From Aldehydirespirator sp965204415 (GTDB lineage Bacteria; Actinomycetota; Acidimicrobiia; Acidimicrobiales; Aldehydirespiratoraceae): a stretch of DNA of 64,000 nucleotides. Positions 17,234-25,566 of the stretch are shown piece after piece. Each line of letters starts with the position of its first letter. Position 1 is the stretch's first letter. The stretch covers positions 186,001 through 250,000 of the forward strand of contig CBDBEL010000003.1 of the NCBI GenBank assembly GCA_965204415.1, in the 5' to 3' direction. A program made the position numbers and the translations under genes. The notes under the pieces are model-generated. The model was not told the DNA's origin. It saw only the letters and a program-made list of their open reading frames with translations, and made no database searches.

Positions 17234-18292
17234 GTGACAACACTTGACAACAACTGCAACATGAGGGCTTTGCGGGCTTTAGGACGTGAGCACGGCTGGC
17301 TGTCGATATCGGTCGCCGCTACGACTGCGGGCCTCCTGAACCGCTTGGCCCACCGAGCAGTCGAGCACATGAACGGACGCAGCCGCGATCTGTCGAAGGG
17401 CGCGGTCAAAGATCTCGCCGCGGCAGGCATCCGATGGGGGTCGGCTTACGATCCCGATGCTGACCTGTCCCGGCGACTCTCAAACGTCCTAGCCGCTCTC
17501 ACCGCTCATCTTGAGGCGATAGGAAAGGGCCTTCTAGTAACGGTCGACGAATTGCACGCCGGCAACACCGACGAACTCCGGATGCTCGGAATCGTGATCC
17601 AGGACGTGACCCGCGTCGGTCAACTGCCCATGGCATTCGTCGGCGCCGGCCTGCCGATACTGGAAGACACGCTCCTGGCAGACACAAACGTGACCTTCCT
17701 TCAACGGTGCGCCCGCTACGAGATGGGCCTCCTCAACCCTGCAGCCGCTTGGGCGGCGCTGGCCCAGCCGGTCCGCGATCGCGGCGGACACATGACCCCG
17801 GACGCGGTCGAACATGCCGTGGCCGTCTCACAGGGATATCCGTTCATGGTGCAACTCGTCGGCTTCCATGCTTGGGAAGCGGCTGCGGACCCAACGTCGA
17901 CGGTGACCGTCGATGACGCCGTCGCTGGTGCCGAGACGGCCCGCCGTCAAGTCGGCCAGCTCGTGGTCGCGCCCTTGTGGCGAGACCTGTCTGAGGGGTC
18001 CAGGCGTTTCCTGGCTGCCATGGCGCAGGACGACGACGCATCCGCGTCAGCGGACATAGCCGCTCGCCTCGGCGTCAGCAAGGGCTACGTGAGCGTCTAT
18101 CGCCGCCGGCTCATGAAGTCGGGCATGGTCGCTCCCGCCGGCCAGGGACGGCTCGACTTCGCGCTGAGCGCAGCCCGGCAGTGGATCCGTGGCCTGGACG
18201 AGTACCCGCTCCTGTGCGAGACCCTGAACATCGCGGACCGCCCCCCAGTCGGTTTCGCCAGGCCCGGGGCCAACGGCCAGCCAGAGAACTAG
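17234..18292 (+). pseudogene. AAA ATPase lacking its Walker A region (5'-truncated)
   Basis: 352-aa open frame homologous to ~400-aa Orc1/Cdc6-like bacterial ATPases that start with a GARGAGKT-type P-loop. Here the frame begins just after that point (REHGWLSISVAATTAGLLNRL). Walker B (LLVTVDELHAG), the sensor region and a C-terminal winged-helix (IAARLGVSKGYVSVYRRRL) remain. The N-terminal ~50 residues are missing and the upstream DNA is the end of another gene. It probably cannot hydrolyse ATP; a small chance remains that the GTG at 17234 makes a working regulator. Confidence 0.75.
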
Positions 18293-18636
18293 CCGACTCG
18301 CTGGAGGCGCTCGGCCTCCCGCAGTGCCGCCCCGATTGGCCCGTCGCCCGACACGGTGATCTCAAGTTCGTCCATAGCCCGGGTCATGGCCGCGTAGAGT
18401 TGGCTCTTGGCCGCTTGGACCTGGTCGCCTTCATCAACATCGCGAACACGTAGGTCGTTGACGCCGCCAATAAGCACGCGGCTGAACTCAAGTCCCTTGA
18501 TTCCCGTTAGTGACGATGCCCGTACCACTCCCCGGACGTGGACAGCCTCGTCGCGATTGTCTCGTCGTCTTGCGCGATCCCCGATCCAGATGAAGCGGAC
18601 CGGAGGCGGGGCGGCGCATCCTGAGCTGTAATCCAT
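18289..18636 (-). pseudogene. C-terminal fragment of a UvrD/PcrA-like helicase
   Basis: 115-aa frame with superfamily I helicase motif V (GIKGLEFSRV) and motif VI (LYAAMTRAMDELEIT), normally at the C-terminus of an enzyme of over 600 aa. No ATP-binding domain precedes it; the frame breaks off where the divergent AAA/DUF4143 gene begins. It is best read as a remnant left by insertion or deletion. Confidence 0.7.
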
Positions 18637-18658
18637 TCATAGCATGAATGGATATCAT
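18631..18658 (+). promoter_or_regulatory. Inverted repeat and -10 box before a probably leaderless ATPase gene
   Basis: Perfect inverted repeat with 10-bp arms ATCCATTCAT and ATGAATGGAT around a 3-nt centre (18631-18653). It overlaps a -10-like TATCAT (18653-18658). Transcription would begin near 18665-18666, the ATG itself, implying a leaderless mRNA under control of a dimeric repressor. No good -35 is seen. Confidence 0.45.
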
Positions 18659-18665
18659 CCAGAGT

Positions 18666-19889
18666 ATGGATGAAAGGATCGTACCTCGGCTGGCAGGAGG
18701 GAGCCTTGCCGAGCGGCTGCGGGTGATGCCGGCCGTGGTGCTCACCGGTGCCCGGCAGACGGGCAAGAGCACTCTCGTGCAGGAGCTGATGCCGGGACGG
18801 CGACGCTACCTGTCCCTCGACGACCTCGACGTGCTCGACGCGGCGCGCCGCGAGCCCGAGATCCTGGTGGAGGGCAGCGAGCCGGTGATCCTCGACGAGG
18901 TGCAACGGGAGCCCCGACTGCTGCTTGCCGTCAAGCAGGCCATCGACCGGCAGCGCCGGCCGGGACAGTTCCTGCTGACGGGCTCCGCCGACCTGCTGCT
19001 GATGCGCCAGGCCTCCGAGTCGCTGGCCGGCCGGGCGAGCTACCTGACCCTCTGGCCGATGACACGACGAGAACAGCTCGGTCTCGGCCAGGGCGGCGTT
19101 TGGGAGCAGCTGCTTACGGCCCCGGACGATCAGTGGCCCGATGTGCTCTCGGCCCGGCCCGACGAGCCCGACGACTGGCGAGCGCTGGCGCGGCGCGGCG
19201 GCCTGCCCACCCCGGCGCTTCACCTCGACAGCGCCGACGACCGCACGATCTGGTTCGACGGGTACGTGCGCACCTACATGGAGCGCGACCTCCAGGATCT
19301 GTCAGCCATCTCGGCACTGCCGGACTTCCGCAGGCTGATGCGGGCGGCGTGCCTGCGCCTCGGGCAGGTGGTCAACCAGACGTCACTGGGCCGCGATGTC
19401 GCCCTGCCTCAGTCGACCGTGCACCGGTACTTGAATCTGCTTGAGACCTCGCAGCTTCTGGTACGTGTCCCTGCCTATGCGGTGAATCGCACGAAGCGGC
19501 TGATCAAGTCGCCCAAGCTGTACTGGGCCGACACCGGCGCCGCCATGCATCTCGCACAGCAGGACGAGCCCGCGGGCGCACACCTGGAGAACCTGGTGTT
19601 GCAGGACCTGCTGGCTTGGCGCGACGCTCGCACCGAGCCGGCCGAGATCCTCTACTGGCGCACCGCTGCCGGCGCGGAGGTGGACTTCGTGGTGGAGGCC
19701 AGAGGCGCGCTGCTGCCGGTGGAGGTCAAGGCGTCGCGGCACCCCAGGCTGAAGGACACGTCCCACCTGCGCTCATTCCGCGCCGAGTACGGCCCGCAGT
19801 CGAGAGCGGGGCTGCTGCTGCACGACGGCGCCCGCACCGAATGGCTCGCTCCGGACGTGCTGTCCGTCCCCTGGTGGCGCGTCCTGTAA
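18666..19889 (+). CDS. AAA_14/DUF4143 family ATPase
   Basis: About 407 aa. Walker A GARQTGKST, Walker B VILDEVQREP, sensor LLTGSADLLL, followed by the DUF4143 domain (YMERDLQDLSAISALPDFRRL, nuclease-like EVDFVVEARGALLPVEVKAS). The C-terminal D...ExK-like arrangement resembles a restriction-endonuclease fold. Family members are common near mobile DNA and toxin-antitoxin loci; their function is unsettled. ATG 18666 is chosen because the -10 box leaves no room for a leader; ATG 18648 lies within the inverted repeat. Confidence 0.88.
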   Translation: MDERIVPRLAGGSLAERLRVMPAVVLTGARQTGKSTLVQELMPGRRRYLSLDDLDVLDAARREPEILVEGSEPVILDEVQREPRLLLAVKQAIDRQRRPGQFLLTGSADLLLMRQASESLAGRASYLTLWPMTRREQLGLGQGGVWEQLLTAPDDQWPDVLSARPDEPDDWRALARRGGLPTPALHLDSADDRTIWFDGYVRTYMERDLQDLSAISALPDFRRLMRAACLRLGQVVNQTSLGRDVALPQSTVHRYLNLLETSQLLVRVPAYAVNRTKRLIKSPKLYWADTGAAMHLAQQDEPAGAHLENLVLQDLLAWRDARTEPAEILYWRTAAGAEVDFVVEARGALLPVEVKASRHPRLKDTSHLRSFRAEYGPQSRAGLLLHDGARTEWLAPDVLSVPWWRVL

Positions 19890-19914
19890 GCGCCCGGGCC
19901 GGGATCAGCACGGA

Positions 19915-22260
19915 TCAGCGTTGTGCTGATATCGCCTTCCAGATTCTCTGGGGGGTGGTGGGCATGTCCATGTGGTGGATGCCGAGGTGGGAGAGGGCGT
20001 CGCATACGGCGTTGAGGATGGCGGGGCCGGAGCCGATGGTGCCCGACTCGCCGATGCCTTTGGCGCCGAGGGGGTTGAGCGGGGTGGGGGTCTCCATGGC
20101 CACTAGCTCGAAGCTGGGCAGGTCCGGGGCCGAGATGGCCGGGTAGTCGACGAGGTTGGTGGCCAGCGGGTTGCCGTCGTGGTCGTAGACCATCTCCTCG
20201 AGCAGCACCTGGGCGGCGCCCTGGGCGATGCCGCCGTGAATCTGGCCCTCTGCGATCAGCGGGTTGATGAGCGTGCCCGCGTCGTCGCAGGCGGTGATGC
20301 TCCGGAGGGTCGTCTCGCCTGTGACTGAGTCCACCTCCACCGCGGCCACATGGCACCCGAAGGCGTAGGTGTTGTCGGGCTGCTCGAAATCCGAGGCCGC
20401 CGCGAGCGGAGCCTCGCCGGCCTCGGCCGTTTCGGCTGCGATTTCGGCCCACCCGACCCGGGGATGCGGCGAGCCGGCCACATGGAAGGTCCCGGTCGCG
20501 GTGTCGAGAACCACATCGGCTTCGGCGGCCTCCAATCGGGCCGCGGCCCGGTCACGGCCCAGCGCTGCCAGATGGCGGGCCGCAGTCAGCACGGCCGAGC
20601 CAGCCAATTGGGCGGAGCGGGAGGCGGCCGTCAGCCCGCTGGAGGCGATCTCAGCGGTGTCGCCCGAGATGACAGTGATCTGCTCCAGCGGCACGCCAGT
20701 GGCATCGGCCGCGATCATGGCCCAGCAGGTGGCGTGACCCTGCCCGAACACGGTGGCCCCGCTGCGCACCACCAGCGACCCGTCAGCCGCGAGCTCGATC
20801 TCGCCCAGCTCGCTGGAGCCCATCGAGGTGCTCTCAACGAACGAGGCGATGCCGATGCCCAGCAGCGTCGGGTCGTCGCCGGCCCGGCGGCTGGCCTGCT
20901 CGGCTCGCAGGTCGTCGTACCGGGCCGTCTCCAGCGTCCGCTCCAGGGCGGTGCCGAAGTCGCCGGAGTCGTATGTGCTGCCCACCGTGTTCGTGTACGG
21001 GAAGCGCTCGGGCCCCACGAGGTTGCGGCGGCGCACCTCGGCGGGGTCCATGCCGACCTCGGCGGCGTAGAGGTCGACGGCCCGCTCGATGGCGAAGATC
21101 GCCTCGGGCCGGCCCGCGCCCCGGTAGGCGGTCACCGGGGCGGTGTTGGTGACGTAGCTGCGCCCGCTCACCGACGCGTGGGCGATGTCGTAGCAGCCGG
21201 TGAACACCTTGCGGGTGTACGTCGGCAGGAAGGCGCCGATCATCGGGTAGGCGCCCGCGTCCTGGGCGACCTCGAGCTCGTAGTGGGTGATGCGGCCGCT
21301 GCGGGTGCCGCCCAGGCGGAACCGCTGGGTCTGGCCCCGGCCGTGCACCGACGCGGTGAGGTTCTCGGCCCGGGACTCGGTCCACTTCACCGGCCGGCCG
21401 ACGACACGGGCGAGCCCGGCCAGGACTAGCTCCTCCGGCGACGGGGTGCCCTTGGCCCCGAACCCGCCGCCCACGTCGGGCGTCACCACCCGTACCGCGT
21501 CCTTGTCGAGCCCGTAGACGGCGGCCAGGGTGTCTCTCACCCGGTGGGGCGCCTGAGTGGAGGCGTGGAACGTGAGCCGGGTGCCGTCGGCGGACCATTC
21601 GACCGCCGCCGACCGGGGCTCGAGCGGGACCGCGGCCAGCCGCTGGTCGGCCAGCGTCCCGGTCACCACCACATCGCAGCCCGAGAAGTCCAGCGACGCC
21701 TCCATGCCGTCGCTGGCGGACCCGCCGGAGCCACCGGCGGTGCGAGTGCTGGGTTCTGGCGACGGTCCCCCGCCCGTTGTGTGAACCACAGCGGGCATGT
21801 CGAAGGCGACGTTGGTTCCGGCGTGCGGATGGACCAGCGTGTCGCCCGCGGCCGCGTCCGACAGCGTCACCGCGGCGGGCCGTGGCTCGATGTCGACGAA
21901 CACGTGCTCGGCTGCGTCGGCGGCCGCCGCGGGCGTCTCGGCGACCACCACCGCCACCGGCTCGCCCACGAACCGGACCGTGTCACGGGCCAGCACCGGG
22001 CGGGCCATCTGCTGGTTGACCATCGGTATCGGCTTGAGGTCGGGCAGGTCCAGGTCGGCCGCGTTGAACACGCCGAGCACTCCGGGCCGGGTCCGGGCGC
22101 CGGCGGTGTCCACCCCGAGCAGGCGCCCGTGAGCGACCGTGGAGCGCACGAAGCAGGCATGGGCCGCCCCGTCGAGGCGCAGGTCGGCCACGTAGCGGGC
22201 GCCTTCGGTGAGCATCCGCGGGTCCTCGGTGCGGAGCACCCGGTTCCCCAGCACGCTCAC
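19915..22260 (-). CDS. Xanthine dehydrogenase/aldehyde oxidase-type molybdopterin large subunit (form II CoxL-like)
   Basis: 781 aa, GTG start at 22260 aligned with the family N-terminus (VLGNRVLRTEDPRMLTEG). Molybdopterin-binding motifs include GGGFGAKG and GIGESGTIGSGPA, the latter with the catalytic Glu. The active-site loop reads AYRGAGR, the form II signature, not the AYxCSFR of true CO dehydrogenases, so the substrate is probably an aldehyde or heterocycle. The FAD (CoxM) and 2Fe-2S (CoxS) subunit genes are not adjacent, so partners must come from elsewhere. A Gly/Ser/Thr-rich insert (TTGGGPSPEPSTRTAGGSGG) near residue 180 is unusual. Confidence 0.9.
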   Translation of the reverse strand: MSVLGNRVLRTEDPRMLTEGARYVADLRLDGAAHACFVRSTVAHGRLLGVDTAGARTRPGVLGVFNAADLDLPDLKPIPMVNQQMARPVLARDTVRFVGEPVAVVVAETPAAAADAAEHVFVDIEPRPAAVTLSDAAAGDTLVHPHAGTNVAFDMPAVVHTTGGGPSPEPSTRTAGGSGGSASDGMEASLDFSGCDVVVTGTLADQRLAAVPLEPRSAAVEWSADGTRLTFHASTQAPHRVRDTLAAVYGLDKDAVRVVTPDVGGGFGAKGTPSPEELVLAGLARVVGRPVKWTESRAENLTASVHGRGQTQRFRLGGTRSGRITHYELEVAQDAGAYPMIGAFLPTYTRKVFTGCYDIAHASVSGRSYVTNTAPVTAYRGAGRPEAIFAIERAVDLYAAEVGMDPAEVRRRNLVGPERFPYTNTVGSTYDSGDFGTALERTLETARYDDLRAEQASRRAGDDPTLLGIGIASFVESTSMGSSELGEIELAADGSLVVRSGATVFGQGHATCWAMIAADATGVPLEQITVISGDTAEIASSGLTAASRSAQLAGSAVLTAARHLAALGRDRAAARLEAAEADVVLDTATGTFHVAGSPHPRVGWAEIAAETAEAGEAPLAAASDFEQPDNTYAFGCHVAAVEVDSVTGETTLRSITACDDAGTLINPLIAEGQIHGGIAQGAAQVLLEEMVYDHDGNPLATNLVDYPAISAPDLPSFELVAMETPTPLNPLGAKGIGESGTIGSGPAILNAVCDALSHLGIHHMDMPTTPQRIWKAISAQR

Positions 22261-22272
22261 GTCACCACCCCA

Positions 22273-22324
22273 CCGAAATTGGCGACCAAATGGGTACTGG
22301 ACACCCAATTTCCGTCCCAATTTC
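22273..22324. promoter_or_regulatory. Three GAAATTGG half-sites upstream of coxL-like gene
   Basis: CCGAAATTGG (22273-22282), CCCAATTTCC (22304-22313) and CCCAATTTCG (22315-22324) form one direct and two inverted half-sites in the 85-nt gap between cysS and the CoxL-like gene. AT-rich blocks in such GC-rich DNA suggest an operator or promoter region. Confidence 0.4.
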
Positions 22325-22345
22325 GTTCGCTACGGCGTAACGGGC

Positions 22346-23815
22346 TCACTTCCAGTGCCAGACCGGACCGGCCGGCGTGTCCTCCACTACCACACCAAGG
22401 GCAGAAAGCTCGTCGCGCAAAGCGTCGGCGGTGGCCCAGTCCCGAGCGTCCCTGGCCGCCTGCCGCCGCGCTACCAGGTCCTCGATCGGGCCGTCGCCAG
22501 CGTCGTCTCCGTGCTGCGCCGAGTCCACAGCCACTCCGAGCGCCCCGGCCAGGTTGAACACGGTGGCAGCCAGAGCCTGAGCGACGGCAGAGCCGTGATC
22601 GAGGGCCGTGTTGGCCCGATGCAGCGTGTCGAACACCACCGCCACGGCTTGCGGGGTGCCCATATCGTCGTCCATGGCCGCTCGGAATGCCTCGACTACT
22701 TCCCCATCCAGAGGCAGCCCATGAGAAGCGGTCGGGAGAACGACCCACCCGTCGTCGTTCCACGACCCAAATGCCTTGGACGCTCCAGACTTGTGATCAC
22801 CCGGCGGAGCGATGTCGATACCGGCGGCCGAGGCCCGGCGAGCTAGGGCGTCGAGGCGTTGGATGGCGGCTCGGGCCGAGGCCATCAGCTCGGGGTTGAC
22901 CTCCATGGTCTTGCGGTAGTGGGTCTGGAGCACGAGCAGGCGGAAGGCCCGGCCGTTGAGCGGGTGCTCTTCGAGCATCTGCACCACAGTGCGGTAGTTG
23001 CCCAGCGACTTCGACATCTTGGTGCCCTCGATGTTGAGCATGGCGTTGTGCACCCAGTGGCGGGCGAAGGGCCGGCCCAGCGCCAGCGCCTCGGCCCGCT
23101 CGTTGGTGTGGTGGGGGAACACCAGGTCGTTGCCGCCGCCGTGGATGTCGAAGTCGTCGCCGAGGATGCCGAGGCTCATGGCCACGCACTCGATGTGCCA
23201 GCCGGGCCGGCCCGGGCCCCACGGCGACGGCCACGACGGCTCGCCGGGCTTGGCCGCCTTCCAGAGGGCGAAGTCGAGGGGGTCCTCCTTGGCCTCGTCG
23301 ACCTCGACCCTGGCTCCGGCCGAGGCCCGTAGGTCGTCGAGATCGCGGTGCACCAGGTCGCCGTAGCCGTCCACGTCGCGCACCCTCAGGTAGACACCAG
23401 TGTCGGTGGTGTAGGCCGCGCCCGTCGCCATTAGCCGCTCGATGAAGCCGACCATCTCGTCAACCCATTCGGTGGCCTTGGGCTGCTCGTGGGGCTCCAG
23501 CACGTCCAGCCTGGCCATCACCTCGGCGTAGACCGCGCCCCACTCGGCGGCCACGTCGGACTCGGTGCAGCCCTCCCGACGGGCGCGCTCGATGATCTTG
23601 TCATCGATGTCGGTGATGTTGGCCACGTGGCGCACGTCGAGGCCTCGCCACTCCAGGTAGCGGCGCAGCACGTCGTAGGTGAGCGCCGAGCGAGCGTGGC
23701 CGAGGTGGGGATGGTCGTACACGGTCGGGCCGCACGCGTACAGCGCCACCCGGCCCGGCTCGCGGGTCGCCAGCGGGCGCACCTCGCCAGTGAGGGTGTC
23801 GTACAGCGAGATCAC
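22346..23815 (-). CDS. cysS: Cysteinyl-tRNA synthetase
   Basis: 489-aa class I aminoacyl-tRNA synthetase that charges tRNA-Cys. HIGH-type motif HLGH (residues 37-40) after zinc Cys28 (ACGPTVYD); further zinc-site and adenylate motifs GPGRPGWHIECVAMS and DIHGGGNDLVFPHH; KMSKS is exact (GTKMSKSLGNY). The GTG at 23815 overlaps the stop of the 69-aa mini-ORF (GTGA). The first ~11 codons are duplicated about 206 bp upstream next to mshC. A ~35-residue insert rich in Ser/Gly/Trp (GDHKSGASKAFGSWNDDGW) lies in the C-terminal half. Confidence 0.96.
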   Translation of the reverse strand: MISLYDTLTGEVRPLATREPGRVALYACGPTVYDHPHLGHARSALTYDVLRRYLEWRGLDVRHVANITDIDDKIIERARREGCTESDVAAEWGAVYAEVMARLDVLEPHEQPKATEWVDEMVGFIERLMATGAAYTTDTGVYLRVRDVDGYGDLVHRDLDDLRASAGARVEVDEAKEDPLDFALWKAAKPGEPSWPSPWGPGRPGWHIECVAMSLGILGDDFDIHGGGNDLVFPHHTNERAEALALGRPFARHWVHNAMLNIEGTKMSKSLGNYRTVVQMLEEHPLNGRAFRLLVLQTHYRKTMEVNPELMASARAAIQRLDALARRASAAGIDIAPPGDHKSGASKAFGSWNDDGWVVLPTASHGLPLDGEVVEAFRAAMDDDMGTPQAVAVVFDTLHRANTALDHGSAVAQALAATVFNLAGALGVAVDSAQHGDDAGDGPIEDLVARRQAARDARDWATADALRDELSALGVVVEDTPAGPVWHWK

Positions 23816-24021
23816 TGCGCCGCCATGGGGCCACGCGGATGGGTGAGAGTCGGTCGCGGTGCTGCGGTGTCATTCCCGCTCTTGTCCGCTGCGCTCACGG
23901 GCCGCTCGGGCCACGGCCTCGCCCGTATGGACTGCATCCGCTCGCCTATCCGCTCGGCCTCTGAGTCCCGGGCATAGACGATCGAGCTGTCGCCCGTGAG
24001 GGTGTCGTACAGCGAGATCAC
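23812..24021 (-). CDS. 69-aa mini-ORF bridging mshC and cysS, made by repeat insertion
   Basis: Begins GTG (24021) overlapping the mshC stop as GTGA and ends TGA overlapping the cysS GTG as GTGA. Its first 10 codons (VISLYDTLTG) are identical in protein to the start of cysS. The rest is read through dispersed-repeat copy C. The protein is unlikely to have its own function, but its translation would keep ribosomes coupled from mshC into cysS. Confidence 0.55.
   Translation of the reverse strand: MISLYDTLTGDSSIVYARDSEAERIGERMQSIRARPWPERPVSAADKSGNDTAAPRPTLTHPRGPMAAQ
23869..23962 (-). repeat. Dispersed ~100-bp repeat, copy C
   Basis: Inverted relative to copies A and B. Read on the minus strand it has AGAGGCCGAGCGGATAGGC, then CGAGGCCGTGGCCCGAGC, then GGCCCGTGAGCGCA and ACAAGAGCGGGAA. 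It is nearly identical to copy A except in a short middle segment. It is flanked by ~35-bp direct duplications of the cysS start (23783-23820 and 23989-24026). Confidence 0.88.
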
Positions 24022-25295
24022 TGCGGGGCGGGCGGCGAGTCTGGATCCAGGGCGATCCCGCAGAACTCGCACAACTCGGCCAGCACACCCGGCGCGGTCT
24101 CGTCGAGACGCCTCGCGAGCACCTCGCCGGCCATCTCGGCCAGCACGGCCCGGGCCCGGGGGGCGTCAAGGTCGTCGTCGAGCGCGTCGCGCAGCTTCTG
24201 GGCGTAGGGGGCCGGGTCGGCTCCGCCGGCGGCTCCGGGTCCCGCGGCGTCGCCGTGCCGCACAGCCCGGTCGAGCGCGTCGCCAGCGGCGCCAGGACCA
24301 GAAGTCCTGCCTTGTCGCACCGCTTCGTTGAGGGTGTCGAGCAGGGTCTCGCCCTCGGTGATGTCGCCGTCGTGCCATTCCCAGTCGTCGCGGTAGTGGT
24401 GGCCCATGAGGGCGAGGCGCACCGCGGCGGGGGCGCTCTCCTTGCACAGGTCGCTGACGAACACCAGGTTGCCCAGCGACTTCGACATCTTGGCGCCGTC
24501 GTAGCCGACCATCCCGCAGTGCATCCAGTGCTTCACGAACGTCGTGCCGGTGGCGGCCTCGCTCTGGGCCATCTCGCACTCGTGGTGGGGGAAGATCAGG
24601 TCGCTGCCGCCGCCATGGATGTCGATGCCGGTGCCGAGCAGCCCCATCGCCATGGCGCTGCACTCGATGTGCCAGCCGGGCCGGCCCGGCCCGAATGGCG
24701 ACTCCCAAACGGGCTCGTCGGAGGCCGACGGCTGCCACAGCACGAAGTCGAGCGGGTTGCGCTGGCGGGGGTCGTCGGGGGTGCCGCCCCGCTCGGAGGA
24801 CAGCTCCCGCATGGTCGCTTCGTTGTAGCCGCCGAGCCGGCCGAAGTCGTCCCAGGTGGAGACGTCGAACCAGGTGGTGCCCTCTACGGTGTAGGTGTGG
24901 CCCGCCGCGTCGAGCTGCTCGATGAGGCCGACCATCTCGGCCACCCATTCGGTGGCTTTGGGCTCAGCGGCGGGGGGCCGGGTGTTGAGGTCCTCCATGT
25001 CGCAGTGGAAGCGGGCCGTCTCGGCTGCGGCCAACTCCAGGAAGTCCACCCCGAGCTCGCGGGCCTTGGGCAGTATCGAGTCGTCCACGTCGGTGATGTT
25101 GCGCACCATCCGCACCCGGTGTCCGAGGTCCTCGAGGCGGCGGATCAGCAGGTCGTAGGCGAGATAGGTGTTGGCGTGCCCGAGGTGGGTGCTGTCGTAG
25201 GGGGTGATGCCGCACACGTAGATGCTCACCTCCGCGGGCGGCGGCGACGGCTCGAAAGGCACCACGGCCCGGCGTGCGGTGTCGTAGATGCGCAC
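24018..25295 (-). CDS. mshC: L-cysteine:GlcN-Ins ligase (mycothiol biosynthesis)
   Basis: 425-aa paralogue of CysS that joins cysteine to 1D-myo-inosityl 2-amino-2-deoxy-glucopyranoside, the penultimate step of mycothiol synthesis. The diagnostic N-terminal stretch YVCGITPYDSTHLGHA differs from CysS (CGPTVYDxxHxGH) and fits MshC. KMSKSLGN and DIHGGGSDLIFPHHE are present, and the protein is shorter than CysS. GTG start at 25295. Its presence supports an actinobacterial host. It shares a coupled transcript with cysS. Confidence 0.9.
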   Translation of the reverse strand: MRIYDTARRAVVPFEPSPPPAEVSIYVCGITPYDSTHLGHANTYLAYDLLIRRLEDLGHRVRMVRNITDVDDSILPKARELGVDFLELAAAETARFHCDMEDLNTRPPAAEPKATEWVAEMVGLIEQLDAAGHTYTVEGTTWFDVSTWDDFGRLGGYNEATMRELSSERGGTPDDPRQRNPLDFVLWQPSASDEPVWESPFGPGRPGWHIECSAMAMGLLGTGIDIHGGGSDLIFPHHECEMAQSEAATGTTFVKHWMHCGMVGYDGAKMSKSLGNLVFVSDLCKESAPAAVRLALMGHHYRDDWEWHDGDITEGETLLDTLNEAVRQGRTSGPGAAGDALDRAVRHGDAAGPGAAGGADPAPYAQKLRDALDDDLDAPRARAVLAEMAGEVLARRLDETAPGVLAELCEFCGIALDPDSPPAPQ

Positions 25296-25444
25296 AGGCC
25301 GAGGCTACCGCTGACCCTCCGACAGCCCTAGCCCCGGGGGTGCCGGAGCAGCCCCGACCGGGTCTCCAGGACTTCTTGGTGCGATTCCTGTGCCCTAGCG
25401 ACAGGCCGTGCTCCCGAGAAGTCTGCGTCCAGGCTCCTGGACCC

Positions 25445-25566
25445 GGTGCCGGTCAGAGGAGGGGCGGCCGACGGCTCGGGGCTCGGGGGGTCCAGGGCGC
25501 AGCGGGTGCCGGTCAGAGGAGGGGGCGGCCGACGGTTACGGGCTCGGGGTGGTCGAGTGCGCAGCG
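25445..25566. repeat. ~61-bp tandem duplication at the 3' end of the OYE gene
   Basis: Two direct copies (25445-25504 and 25505-25566) beginning GGTGCCGGTCAGAGGAGG and ending GCGCAGCG, with a partial third start (GGTGCCG) at 25567. The second copy encodes the last ~17 codons and stop of the oxidoreductase; the first lies just past the stop as a non-coding duplicate. Confidence 0.85.

Noticed and set aside
19915..22260. True aerobic CO dehydrogenase large subunit
   Set aside because: Active-site loop is AYRGAGR (form II), not AYxCSFR, and coxM/coxS are absent here.
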